A stretch of DNA of 6,488 nucleotides from assembly GCA_009914645.1 (NCBI GenBank), contig VFLB01000021.1, positions 1 to 6,488 of the forward strand. Direction: 5' to 3'. Shown here piece by piece: positions 1 to 5,930 of the stretch. The stretch is from Synechococcaceae bacterium Bin_79_3. Lineage in GTDB: Bacteria; Cyanobacteriota; Cyanobacteriia; PCC-6307; Cyanobiaceae. The notes under the pieces are model-generated. The model was not told the DNA's origin, searched no databases, and was given only the letters and a program-made list of their open reading frames with translations. Every line of letters starts with the position of its first letter. Position 1 is the stretch's first letter. The translations under genes and the position numbers were made by a program.

Positions 1-1
1 T

Positions 2-307
2 CTCACTGAATGGACCCTCGCCGCCCAGGGATTTCGGTTTCAGTAGAAAGCACGCATCACCAACCGAGTAGATGAGCAGCAATTGAATTGGGAATCGGTG
101 AAGGGGTTACCCACAAAAGGAGCGGTGCGTTTTTACCCAGAAGGCCCCAGCCAAACGTCAGTAAAACTCACAGTTAGTTATGAATTACCAGGAATCTTGG
201 CTCCGTTGATGGATTCCGCCATGTTGGGCGGGCTTGTTAGTAAGGAATTGCAGGCAAATCTTGATCGCTTTCGCGATTTAGTTGAACAGAGGGTTGGCAG
301 CATTTGA
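2..307 (+). pseudogene. SRPBCC (Coq10/polyketide cyclase-like) protein, 3' part, interrupted by an in-frame amber codon
   Basis: The reading frame enters from the left edge, reads a family-like stretch (LTEWTLAAQGFRFQ) and meets TAG at 44-46. It then continues without a gap or frame change as KARITNRVDEQQLNW and on to the TGA at 305-307. Both sides of the stop look like one continuous SRPBCC domain: the beta strand with an aromatic residue before 'ARIT', the 'WESVKGLPTKGAVRFYPEG' strand-loop, and the C-terminal helix ending in ELQANLDRFRDLVEQ. From memory of the family, the position of the stop is usually Trp, so one G-to-A change (TGG to TAG) explains it. These proteins have a helix-grip fold that binds hydrophobic ligands; the ligand here is unknown. 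An intact 74-residue frame could begin at TTG 83, but it would lack the N-terminal half of the fold and has no clear ribosome site. Alternatives are a sequencing error or amber read-through. The gene's start lies outside the window. Confidence 0.72.
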
Positions 308-786
308 AACGCATATGCCCCCTATCTTTTCTTCTTTCCGTTACTGCGGCAGCTGTAGCTGGTTGTGCAGTTACGCCACCACTTTCGAATAATTTAATAA
401 GGGCTCCCCTGCCGCCTTTGCTGCAACCTCCTGCAAAGGATCCCCGTTTCACAGCTTTACCAACTCCTGCAGCCGTAATTGCTGCTTTGCCAAAGGGTCG
501 TGATGATCCATTCGCACCATTAGCTGCAACCACTACCCCAAAAGGAGCAAATCCAACAAAAAGCCTTGCTAAGCCTGCCCTGCGGCTCACTGGTGTTGCG
601 ATGGCACGGGGGGTACCCCAAGCTTTTGTTTCTTACAACAACGAAACTGGTGCTGTAGTGCCAGGTGATCTAGGTGGAGCAGGCATTCCCTGGTTGCCGC
701 CAGGTTGGCGCGTGATCAGTGTTGATGTGCAGCAAGGGCTGTTGCTGCTTGGTAATGGCAGCCAGAAGTTGCCCTTTCAACTTTGA
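304..786 (+). CDS. Small Pro/Ala-rich lipoprotein with PilP/GspC-like C-terminal region
   Basis: The 160-residue product has a lipoprotein signal: MKR, a hydrophobic stretch at residues 7-18, and a VAGC lipobox with the lipidated Cys at residue 21. It is therefore probably anchored in a membrane facing the periplasm. Residues about 24-92 form a low-complexity Pro/Ala linker containing GRDDPFAPL (65-73). Residues about 93-160 look like a small all-beta domain: LRLTGVA, PQAFVSYNN, VVPGDLGG, a GWRVISVDVQQGLLLLG strand pair, and an F-x-L end. The order 'RDPF-x-P, then L-x-x-x-G-V, then V-x-x-G-D, then I-x-x-I/V' recalls pilus and secretion proteins of the PilP/GspC class; this is a resemblance only. 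The start is TTG, overlapping the upstream TGA (TTGA at 304-307). A GAGGG lies about ten bases before it, inside the upstream gene. No other start would keep the signal peptide. It would be co-transcribed with the damaged SRPBCC gene. Confidence 0.75.
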   Translation: MKRICPLSFLLSVTAAAVAGCAVTPPLSNNLIRAPLPPLLQPPAKDPRFTALPTPAAVIAALPKGRDDPFAPLAATTTPKGANPTKSLAKPALRLTGVAMARGVPQAFVSYNNETGAVVPGDLGGAGIPWLPPGWRVISVDVQQGLLLLGNGSQKLPFQL

Positions 787-1583
787 AGCTTTTGCTTTGA
801 ATTAATTGCAAAGGCGCAAGCAGCCAAAAGCCCCTCAAGGTGGTGTGGGTCTGCTTCTGCATCAACGCGGCCAAGGAATTCGTGGCAGGCTTTTGTGGTT
901 TGAGGCCCAATTGAGATCAGCATGATTGGCGCTAGCAAGGCTCGCCAGTTGCTGCCGAATTCCAGTTGCAGCAGGCTCACACAATGGCGCACTGTTTTTG
1001 CACTGCTAAAACAGATCGCCTCAACGCTGCCGGCCTTTATAGCCGCGCTGGTAATTTCTGGGATTTGGCTTGGGCAGCTGGATTCGTAGGCAGCCACTTC
1101 CACCACCCTGGCGCCAGCTTCCGCAAAAGCTTCCGCCAAAATACTGCGGCCGCCGCTTTGCACCCGCGGTAAAAGGACGCGCTGGCCCCACACTCCCACT
1201 GGAAAATTTTCTAGCAAGCTATCGGCTACAAATTCTGGGGGAACAAAATCAGCAGGTGCCCCCAACTGCTCAAGCAACGCTGCTGTTTTGCGGCCCACGG
1301 CAGCCAACCTCACCCCTTTGGGCCTTGTTGCCAGGGATTGGCCTAAGTGTTGAAGTTGGCTCTCAACTGCATCCACCCCATTAGCGCTTGAAAAAATGCA
1401 CCAGTGGAAGCTACTAAATTCCCTTAAAGCATCAAGCAGTGGTCCCAATTCGTTTGGAGGGCCAATCACTAAAGCGGGTAAATCCAGCACTTTTGCGCCA
1501 GCGGCTTCAAATATCTGGCGGGCTTCGCCAAGCTGCTGTTCAGCCCGGGTAAGCACCACCGTTGCTTTTAACTCAAGCTGCAT
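777..1583 (-). CDS. hemD: Uroporphyrinogen-III synthase
   Basis: HemD closes hydroxymethylbilane with inversion of ring D to give uroporphyrinogen III, the precursor of haem, chlorophyll and bilins, in the cytoplasm. The 268-residue length is normal. Two Rossmann-like halves are visible. The first includes VVLTRAEQ (9-16), FSSANGVDAV (64-73, the usual F-T/S-S-x-N-G-V) and AAVGRKTAALLEQLG (94-108). The second includes FVADSLLENF (118-127), GQRVLLPR (133-140), Tyr166 in VAAYES, CFSSAKTVRHC (191-201), ISIGPQTTKA (223-232) and a closing EADPHHLEGLLAA segment. Sequence is typically poorly conserved in this family, so the motif order is the main evidence. The ATG lies inside the last codons of the glycosyltransferase gene (11-base overlap), with no strong ribosome site, which suggests translational coupling. 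The 3' end overlaps the convergent lipoprotein gene by ten bases. It appears to be the last gene of the minus-strand cluster. Confidence 0.93.
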   Translation of the reverse strand: MQLELKATVVLTRAEQQLGEARQIFEAAGAKVLDLPALVIGPPNELGPLLDALREFSSFHWCIFSSANGVDAVESQLQHLGQSLATRPKGVRLAAVGRKTAALLEQLGAPADFVPPEFVADSLLENFPVGVWGQRVLLPRVQSGGRSILAEAFAEAGARVVEVAAYESSCPSQIPEITSAAIKAGSVEAICFSSAKTVRHCVSLLQLEFGSNWRALLAPIMLISIGPQTTKACHEFLGRVDAEADPHHLEGLLAACAFAINSKQKLQS

Positions 1584-2769
1584 CCAATTTCACCAGCTCG
1601 CCCGCTTTTGCTGCCAATTCTCTTGCTTCCTCTTCTTTGCCTTGAGCCAGCAATAAACCAATTGCTGTGAGAAAACTTGCTCTTGCGGCATCAAAATTCC
1701 CTCCAAGTAACTGGGCAGCGCCAAGGTTTTGGTGAATTTCGGGATTATTTGGAGCCAGTTCTAAGGCGCTCTCATAGGCCTCCAGGGCGCCTCCAATATC
1801 ATTTGATTTACGCCGAATTAAGCCAAGGTTGTACCAGGCAAGGGCCACTTCAGGGGCGTGGCGGGTAGCAGCTTCGGTGTAACTGGCGGCTTCTTCTAAT
1901 CTGTTAAGCCTTAGCAGTAATGCACCAAGATTTAAGCGGGCGCCAATGTTTAAACGCGGGTTTAATGGTTCATCAAGAGCGGCTCGGTAGTGCTTTTCCG
2001 CCCGCGGCAAATCGCTATAGGCATGGGCAATACCCAGATGCAGTTGCAGTTCATATCGCTCGGAGAACTGGGTTTTAGTGCAGCGGGTAAGCCCTTGCTC
2101 CAAAAGAGCAATACCTCTTTCCACATTGCCGGATTCGATTTCTAGCCCCCCCAATTTGGCGCAGGCGTAGGGATCGCCAGGGTTAGCTACGAGTTCCGCT
2201 TCCATGGCTTGCCTGAGCCGTTCTGCTTTATTGCCCGCCAAAAGGCTCTCCAGCTGGTAACCGCTATGCAGCAAGGCAGGTTCGGGGCAATCCACCACGC
2301 GCCATTGCGGTTCAGCTTGCAGCAATTTTTCAACGCTGTCGTCTATGGAGGCGTGATACAGGCGATTCCAGCTAAGGTCTGGATGGCGCCGAAATAACCG
2401 ACTCACCGCTGAATACGGGGCCTGGGCGGCCCCCGCTTCAAAACGCAGCAGATTGATCACCAACACATCGGGTTGAGCCATCAGCGCTTGCAAAGGGGCT
2501 TTGGCATCGCTCAGCAGAAATTCATCAGCATCAAGCACCAATACCCAGTCGCCTTGCACCAATTCCAAGGCTCGATTGCGAGCGGGGGCAAAATCGCCTG
2601 GCCATTCCATTGATTCCACCTGGGCACCAGCTTCAGCTGCAATTGCTTTGGTGTTATCTGTTGAGCCGGTATCAAGCACCAGTAATTGATCGCAAAAACC
2701 AGCAACGCTGGCGAGGCATTGGCCGATCTGCCCCTCTTCGTTGCGCACGATCATTGAGAGGCTGAGCAT
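1573..2769 (-). CDS. Family 2 glycosyltransferase fused to TPR repeats
   Basis: The 398-residue product has an N-terminal GT-A domain: MLSLSMIVRNEE (1-12), the nucleotide-binding LDTGSTDNT (32-40), PARNRAL (62-68) and the metal-binding DxD in LVLDADEF (Asp80, Asp82). It continues with NRLYHA (135-140) and LLHSGY (166-171), as in the SunS/WaaE-like branch of GT2. From about residue 196 it becomes a helical array with TPR signatures, for example NPGDPYACAKLGGLEIESGN, ALAWYNLGLIRRKSNDIGGA (309-328) and NNPEIHQNLGAAQLLGGNFD (341-360). No signal peptide or membrane segment is seen, so it is probably cytoplasmic. The sugar donor and acceptor cannot be told; a TPR tail suggests binding to a protein or partner. 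It lies 43 bases after nagZ, the only real gap in the cluster, and overlaps hemD by 11 bases. The ATG places the GT motif at the extreme N-terminus, as usual for this branch. Confidence 0.88.
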   Translation of the reverse strand: MLSLSMIVRNEEGQIGQCLASVAGFCDQLLVLDTGSTDNTKAIAAEAGAQVESMEWPGDFAPARNRALELVQGDWVLVLDADEFLLSDAKAPLQALMAQPDVLVINLLRFEAGAAQAPYSAVSRLFRRHPDLSWNRLYHASIDDSVEKLLQAEPQWRVVDCPEPALLHSGYQLESLLAGNKAERLRQAMEAELVANPGDPYACAKLGGLEIESGNVERGIALLEQGLTRCTKTQFSERYELQLHLGIAHAYSDLPRAEKHYRAALDEPLNPRLNIGARLNLGALLLRLNRLEEAASYTEAATRHAPEVALAWYNLGLIRRKSNDIGGALEAYESALELAPNNPEIHQNLGAAQLLGGNFDAARASFLTAIGLLLAQGKEEEARELAAKAGELVKLDAA

Positions 2770-2812
2770 GGCTTCAATTACCCAGAATTTGGTTAGCTAT
2801 TAAGACTAAAAC

Positions 2813-4399
2813 TTAGTTCGTGAAGCCCCCTTCATAGCTGGCAGCAGCAAGGCCAAGGCTTTGCAAGGCAAGAGCTTGCGCCCCAGGCATCTGGCCGGGG
2901 CTGTAAGCAATAGCGATGTTGGCGGGGATCAGCCCTTTTAGCTCCTGCCATAGATAAGGGCTGCCATACACCACAAGGCCCGCCAATCTTTGCTGCGTCA
3001 ATAGCTTTTGCACCAGCTCGGCCCAGTAGCCATCAGCGCCGGCGCTACCTCGAAAGGGATTACCCCGCACAAATAATTGCAGCAACACTGGCCCAGTTGG
3101 CAATTTTTCTAGATCTAAAGCTTGGCTGCGGCCATCGATCAAGGTGGTTTGAAAGCCAGCGGCTTGGGGGCGCAACAGGGCAGGGGCCGCCAGGGGTAAA
3201 GGGCTACAAGCAAGGCTGCTATCAACTCTTATTAAATTCACCCCCGGTCCTTTTGGCGGCGCTGAGTTGCAGCCTTGCTGTTGCAAGCTCAGTTGCAACA
3301 ATTCCTGGGCAAGGGCGCCGTGGCTGCTGGCGCAGTTGGCTAGATCAACTAGGGCCGCTGCTGTATCAAGTTCAGAGGGTTTGCAGCGGGCCAAGGCGAG
3401 GCGCCGCCGTTCCAGGCTTTGCTCAACTCGCTCCAGCGGCCAGCGGCCTTCGAGGCAACCCTGCTCAAGGGCCGTTAAGGCGGCATCTGTATCGGCTGGC
3501 ATCAGGATCAGATCTGCCCCTGCTTCAAAGGCCAAAGCAGCTGCTTCTGCTGCTCCGTAGTGCTTTGTAATTGCTTCCATCACCAGCGCATCGGTAACAA
3601 TCAAGCCGTTAAAGCCCAGCTGTTGCCGCAATAGTTGGCTTAAAACTGCCTTTGAAAGGGTGGCGGGGCGTTCTGGATCAAGGGCTGGCAGCTGCAGGTG
3701 CGCTGTCATCACACTGCCAACACCAGCGGCAATGGCTGCGCGAAACGGTACAAATTCAAGTTCATCTAGCCGTTCTCGGCTGTGGGCAAGTTGGGGTAGT
3801 TGCAGGTGTGAATCCTGGCTGGTATCCCCATGGCCGGGGAAATGTTTAGCGCAACCCAGTACCCCCTCCCCCTCTAAACCCTGCAGGAACGCGCGGCTAA
3901 GGGCCGTTGTTGCCGCTGCGGTTTCGCCCCAGGCCCGCACATTGATTACCGGATTGTCTGGATTGTTATTTACGTCGCACACTGGTGCTAGTACCCAATT
4001 GAGCCCCAGCAGCTGGGCTTCATTGCCGGTGCACCGGCCATAGGCCCTGGCTAAAGCTTCTGCTCGGGGTGGGTCTGTTTGCCAGAGGGGCGCTAAGGCA
4101 AGGGGGGGCACCAGCCAAGTAGCCCCTTCAAAGCGTTGTCCCACCCCTTCTTCCGCATCGGCGCAAAGCAGCAAGCGGTTTTGCTGGGCTGATCCGGCCC
4201 ACTGCTGTAACTGCCGGCAACGTAGAGCTAGATCGGCGGCACTTCCGCCTAGCAAAATCACGCCGCCAACCCCTTGCTCTAACCAGTGCTGAAGTTCGGT
4301 GTTGCCCAGTTCCCAGCGGGGATAACGCCGCTGGCTATCGGTGGCAAATCCACTGGCGCGCAAAACAAATAACTGGGCTAACTGGCGGCGCAAATTCAT
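2813..4399 (-). CDS. nagZ: Glycoside hydrolase family 3, beta-N-acetylhexosaminidase (NagZ-like)
   Basis: GH3 NagZ enzymes remove N-acetylglucosamine from muropeptides during cell-wall recycling in the cytoplasm. The 528-residue protein has a TIM-barrel domain over roughly residues 1-345. It carries [10 protein letters not shown] (43-52), [10 protein letters not shown] (81-90), a substrate-binding INVRAWGE (152-159) and the diagnostic KHFPGHGDT (185-193). This is followed by DSH (196-198), the Asp/His dyad that serves as acid/base in Nag[14 protein letters not shown] (265-277) supplies the nucleophile, Asp270. The dyad favours NagZ over beta-glucosidase-type GH3 enzymes. Residues about 360-528 form a second, less conserved domain with an alpha/beta look. 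It is longer than the single-domain proteobacterial NagZ and nearer in layout to two-domain forms such as the Bacillus enzyme. There is no signal peptide. Its ATG overlaps the rbfA stop as ATGA, implying translational coupling. Confidence 0.9.
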   Translation of the reverse strand: MNLRRQLAQLFVLRASGFATDSQRRYPRWELGNTELQHWLEQGVGGVILLGGSAADLALRCRQLQQWAGSAQQNRLLLCADAEEGVGQRFEGATWLVPPLALAPLWQTDPPRAEALARAYGRCTGNEAQLLGLNWVLAPVCDVNNNPDNPVINVRAWGETAAATTALSRAFLQGLEGEGVLGCAKHFPGHGDTSQDSHLQLPQLAHSRERLDELEFVPFRAAIAAGVGSVMTAHLQLPALDPERPATLSKAVLSQLLRQQLGFNGLIVTDALVMEAITKHYGAAEAAALAFEAGADLILMPADTDAALTALEQGCLEGRWPLERVEQSLERRRLALARCKPSELDTAAALVDLANCASSHGALAQELLQLSLQQQGCNSAPPKGPGVNLIRVDSSLACSPLPLAAPALLRPQAAGFQTTLIDGRSQALDLEKLPTGPVLLQLFVRGNPFRGSAGADGYWAELVQKLLTQQRLAGLVVYGSPYLWQELKGLIPANIAIAYSPGQMPGAQALALQSLGLAAASYEGGFTN

Positions 4400-4818
4400 A
4401 TATTTTCTATTTCTTCAGCGTTACCTTCGCAACTACTTTCAGCAGCATCTTGATCGCTTTGCTTGCGTTCTTGGCTGAGGCGATTGATTAAGCCCAACAC
4501 CTCAACACCTTCAGCTAGGCCTTTGTCGTGGTGAAACACCAATTCAGGGGTGCGTCGCATGTTTAAGCGGCGGCTTAATTCACCGCGTAAGTAAGGGGCC
4601 GCTGAACGCAAACCGGCCATTGCTTCGGCCTGTTCTGTTTCGCTGCCATAAACGCTTACCGACACCTTGCAATGTTGCAGATCGCCTGCCACCACAACAG
4701 TTGTAATACTCACCATGCCTTGGGCTATGCGCTCGTCACGCACGCCCGTGCGAAGCAGTTCGCTCATTTCCTTGCGGATTAATGAGGCCACCCGTTCTAC
4801 CCGTCGCCCTTGGGCCAT
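4396..4818 (-). CDS. rbfA: Ribosome-binding factor A
   Basis: RbfA is a KH-fold protein that binds the maturing 30S subunit, near the 5' end of 16S rRNA, and helps late processing and cold adaptation. The 140-residue product shows [18 protein letters not shown] at residues 5-22, where family members start with an R-x-x-R-V helix. It then has [20 protein letters not shown] (37-56), matching the 'V-x-x-D-L-x-x-A/C-K-V-x-V-S' strand pair, and [19 protein letters not shown] (77-95), matching the 'L-R-x-x-L-x-x-R-L-x-x-R-x-x-P-x-L-x-F' segment. The last 25 residues are an acidic, probably disordered tail. It begins two bases after the Ycf33 stop, and its TGA overlaps the nagZ ATG, so it sits in the middle of a tightly packed operon. 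Confidence 0.96.
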   Translation of the reverse strand: MAQGRRVERVASLIRKEMSELLRTGVRDERIAQGMVSITTVVVAGDLQHCKVSVSVYGSETEQAEAMAGLRSAAPYLRGELSRRLNMRRTPELVFHHDKGLAEGVEVLGLINRLSQERKQSDQDAAESSCEGNAEEIENI

Positions 4819-4820
4819 CG

Positions 4821-5027
4821 CTACGCCCCCGGCAGTGGTGTAACCATCGCATGCAGCACTAAAGCAAGGCTGATGCTGCCACTAACTGCTGCTGCAACGA
4901 GGGCAATCGCCGTTACCGGATTACTAGTGCGGGCAAGCAAGGGGGCTAGCACTGAATTGCCAACACCAAGCCCAAGTGCAATTAGGTATCTGGGGTAACG
5001 CGTCACATTGACGAAAAAATCCCTCAC
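4821..5027 (-). CDS. ycf33: Ycf33/DUF751 family small membrane protein
   Basis: The 68-residue product begins [20 protein letters not shown], which matches the start of the Ycf33 (DUF751) family as I remember it, and has NPVTAIALV (36-44). Ycf33 is found in cyanobacteria and in some red-lineage plastid genomes; no biochemical role is established to my knowledge. Two hydrophobic segments, about residues 14-32 and 38-62, suggest a membrane hairpin. The start chosen is GTG at 5027-5025. It fits the family length and its GTG overlaps the upstream TGA as GTGA. The frame stays open for 41 more codons to an ATG at 5150, but that extension lies wholly inside the upstream gene and resembles nothing, so it is most likely spurious. 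The stop is followed two bases later by rbfA, so the protein is made in step with ribosome maturation genes. Confidence 0.87.
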   Translation of the reverse strand: MRDFFVNVTRYPRYLIALGLGVGNSVLAPLLARTSNPVTAIALVAAAVSGSISLALVLHAMVTPLPGA

Positions 5028-5677
5028 GGCGGCCCTGTTGTTTTGGCGTTTCCATTCCCACTCTGCCGCTCCAGCTGCAAGCTTGAATAGCTGCTTGTAA
5101 TTGGCCTTGCCCTTAGCCCCTGTTCTGGAGAGGGGTATCGGGCTTGCCACTGCTCAACATCAATATGGTTTTCGTTTACCAAGTGGAATTTACTAAGGAT
5201 TTCAATCCGGCTCAAACGGGGCGGTAAACCAGGCTGCCGCAGGGTTTGGATACTCAACTCGTCAGCCAAAAAAAATCCAGTTTTTGACGTTTCAGTGGCA
5301 CGGCCCTGAATGCTTGTTTCAAGCAAACGATCGTTGCTCAGCTTTGTTAGTTGACGGTTTGGATTTATGGGATCGTCTTCCACTGCCAAAAGCTCGCCTG
5401 CAAGAACTTGTTTTGCCACAGCAGCGGCGTTAGCAGCTCTCAAGCCCACCACCTTGCCATCATCTCGGCGCCTAAAAACAACACTGGCCTGGCTTATTTC
5501 GTTGCTATTAAGTAACCAAACCCCCTCAAACCACTGAGGATATTCAAGATCTCTATGGCCGGGCCTTGAAAGTGGAGCCGGCAGGTTCCATTCCGGCCAC
5601 GCCAGCAACCTTTGCTCTAATGCGCCCCCTAAAGGCAGTAGCAGCGCCAGGATGCAGCTAAATAAAGCGAATTGCAT
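5024..5677 (-). CDS. Exported cyanobacterial protein resembling DUF6816
   Basis: The 217-residue product starts with a signal-like segment (MQFALFSCILALLLPLGGAL, residues 1-20), uncharged from residue 2 on and with small residues before Glu21. It would be exported to the periplasm or thylakoid lumen. The mature part opens with WPEWNLPAPL (27-36) and DLEYPQWFEGVW (43-54), followed by a mixed beta-rich region (VVFRRRDDGKVVGLR; SNDRLLETSIQGR; FHLVNENHIDVEQWQARYPS). The W-P-x-W-x-L-P-A-P-L / D-L-x-Y-P-x-W-F-x-G-x-W pattern is what I recall for DUF6816, a family of cyanobacteria and plastid-bearing organisms with no known function. An AAGGGAT at 5689-5683 on the minus strand gives a good ribosome site about seven bases before the ATG. 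This gene heads the cluster; its promoter must lie inside the divergent crr7-like gene. Its stop overlaps the Ycf33 start. Confidence 0.72.
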   Translation of the reverse strand: MQFALFSCILALLLPLGGALEQRLLAWPEWNLPAPLSRPGHRDLEYPQWFEGVWLLNSNEISQASVVFRRRDDGKVVGLRAANAAAVAKQVLAGELLAVEDDPINPNRQLTKLSNDRLLETSIQGRATETSKTGFFLADELSIQTLRQPGLPPRLSRIEILSKFHLVNENHIDVEQWQARYPSPEQGLRARPITSSYSSLQLERQSGNGNAKTTGPP

Positions 5678-5930
5678 GTCTGATCCCTTAATTCGGGCTT
5701 TAGATCACTACGTGGTGTTGGATCCCGAAGCGGGTGAGCAGATTCTTACAGCCTTAGAAACCTTGAGCTGGCTTGAAATGCAGTTAGCGCGCTTAACTCA
5801 ACCCCCTGCAGACCTGGCAAGCCTGCCCAGTGTTGCCGCCATGGCGGAACGCTTAATTAACACTGCATGTGCTTTGGAATTGGAGCCCGGTTTCACGGTG
5901 CAGTGGTTCGCGGTGCGCCTGGAACCTTAA
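5676..5930 (+). CDS. CRR7-like protein (chlororespiratory reduction 7)
   Basis: CRR7 in Arabidopsis is a stromal factor needed to build the membrane-peripheral arm of the chloroplast NDH-1 complex; cyanobacteria carry short homologues. This 84-residue product has the features I recall for the family: YVVLDPEAGEQILT (12-25), TLSWLEMQLARL (29-40), a 'P-x-D-L-x-x-L-P-S-V' turn (44-53), a helix ending in LINTACALELEPG (60-72), and the closing QWFAVRLEP (76-84). No signal peptide or membrane segment is visible. I chose ATG 5676 because family similarity begins close after it. An in-frame ATG eight codons upstream (5652) adds an unconvincing MQLNKANC and has an AGG directly against the ATG. No strong ribosome site precedes 5676. 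The ATG shares the CATG with the start codon of the divergent gene, and the 3' end overlaps aroK by 38 bases. Confidence 0.72.
   Translation: MSDPLIRALDHYVVLDPEAGEQILTALETLSWLEMQLARLTQPPADLASLPSVAAMAERLINTACALELEPGFTVQWFAVRLEP
5683..5689 (-). promoter_or_regulatory. Ribosome binding site of the DUF6816-like gene
   Basis: Read on the minus strand this is AAGGGAT, with the purine core about seven bases before the ATG at 5677. It supports that start although the site lies within codons 3-5 of the divergent crr7-like gene. It is one of the few clear ribosome sites in the minus-strand cluster, as expected if this is the first gene and later ones rely on coupling. Confidence 0.55.

Noticed and set aside
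237..590. A 117-codon minus-strand frame opposite the SRPBCC and lipoprotein genes.
   Set aside because: Its Gly/Ala/Arg-rich translation shows no domain, and the plus-strand lipoprotein has a clear signal peptide and lipobox.
787..830. A CTTTG/CAAAG stem after the lipoprotein stop as a terminator.
   Set aside because: Only five pairs with a nine-base AT loop, no T-run, and it lies in the hemD C-terminal codons.
2770..2812. A promoter in the gap between nagZ and the glycosyltransferase gene.
   Set aside because: An AT-rich TTAATAG-like stretch is present but no paired -35 element could be placed with confidence.
3097..4043. Several plus-strand open frames of 65-157 codons opposite nagZ.
   Set aside because: Their products are Arg/Ser/Ala/Leu-rich and low in complexity, as expected from the antisense of a GC-rich gene. 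The nagZ frame carries all catalytic motifs.
5028..5150. A 41-codon N-terminal extension of Ycf33 from an ATG at 5150.
   Set aside because: It lies entirely within the DUF6816-like gene in another frame, has no family resemblance, and the GTG at 5027 gives the expected length and a GTGA overlap.
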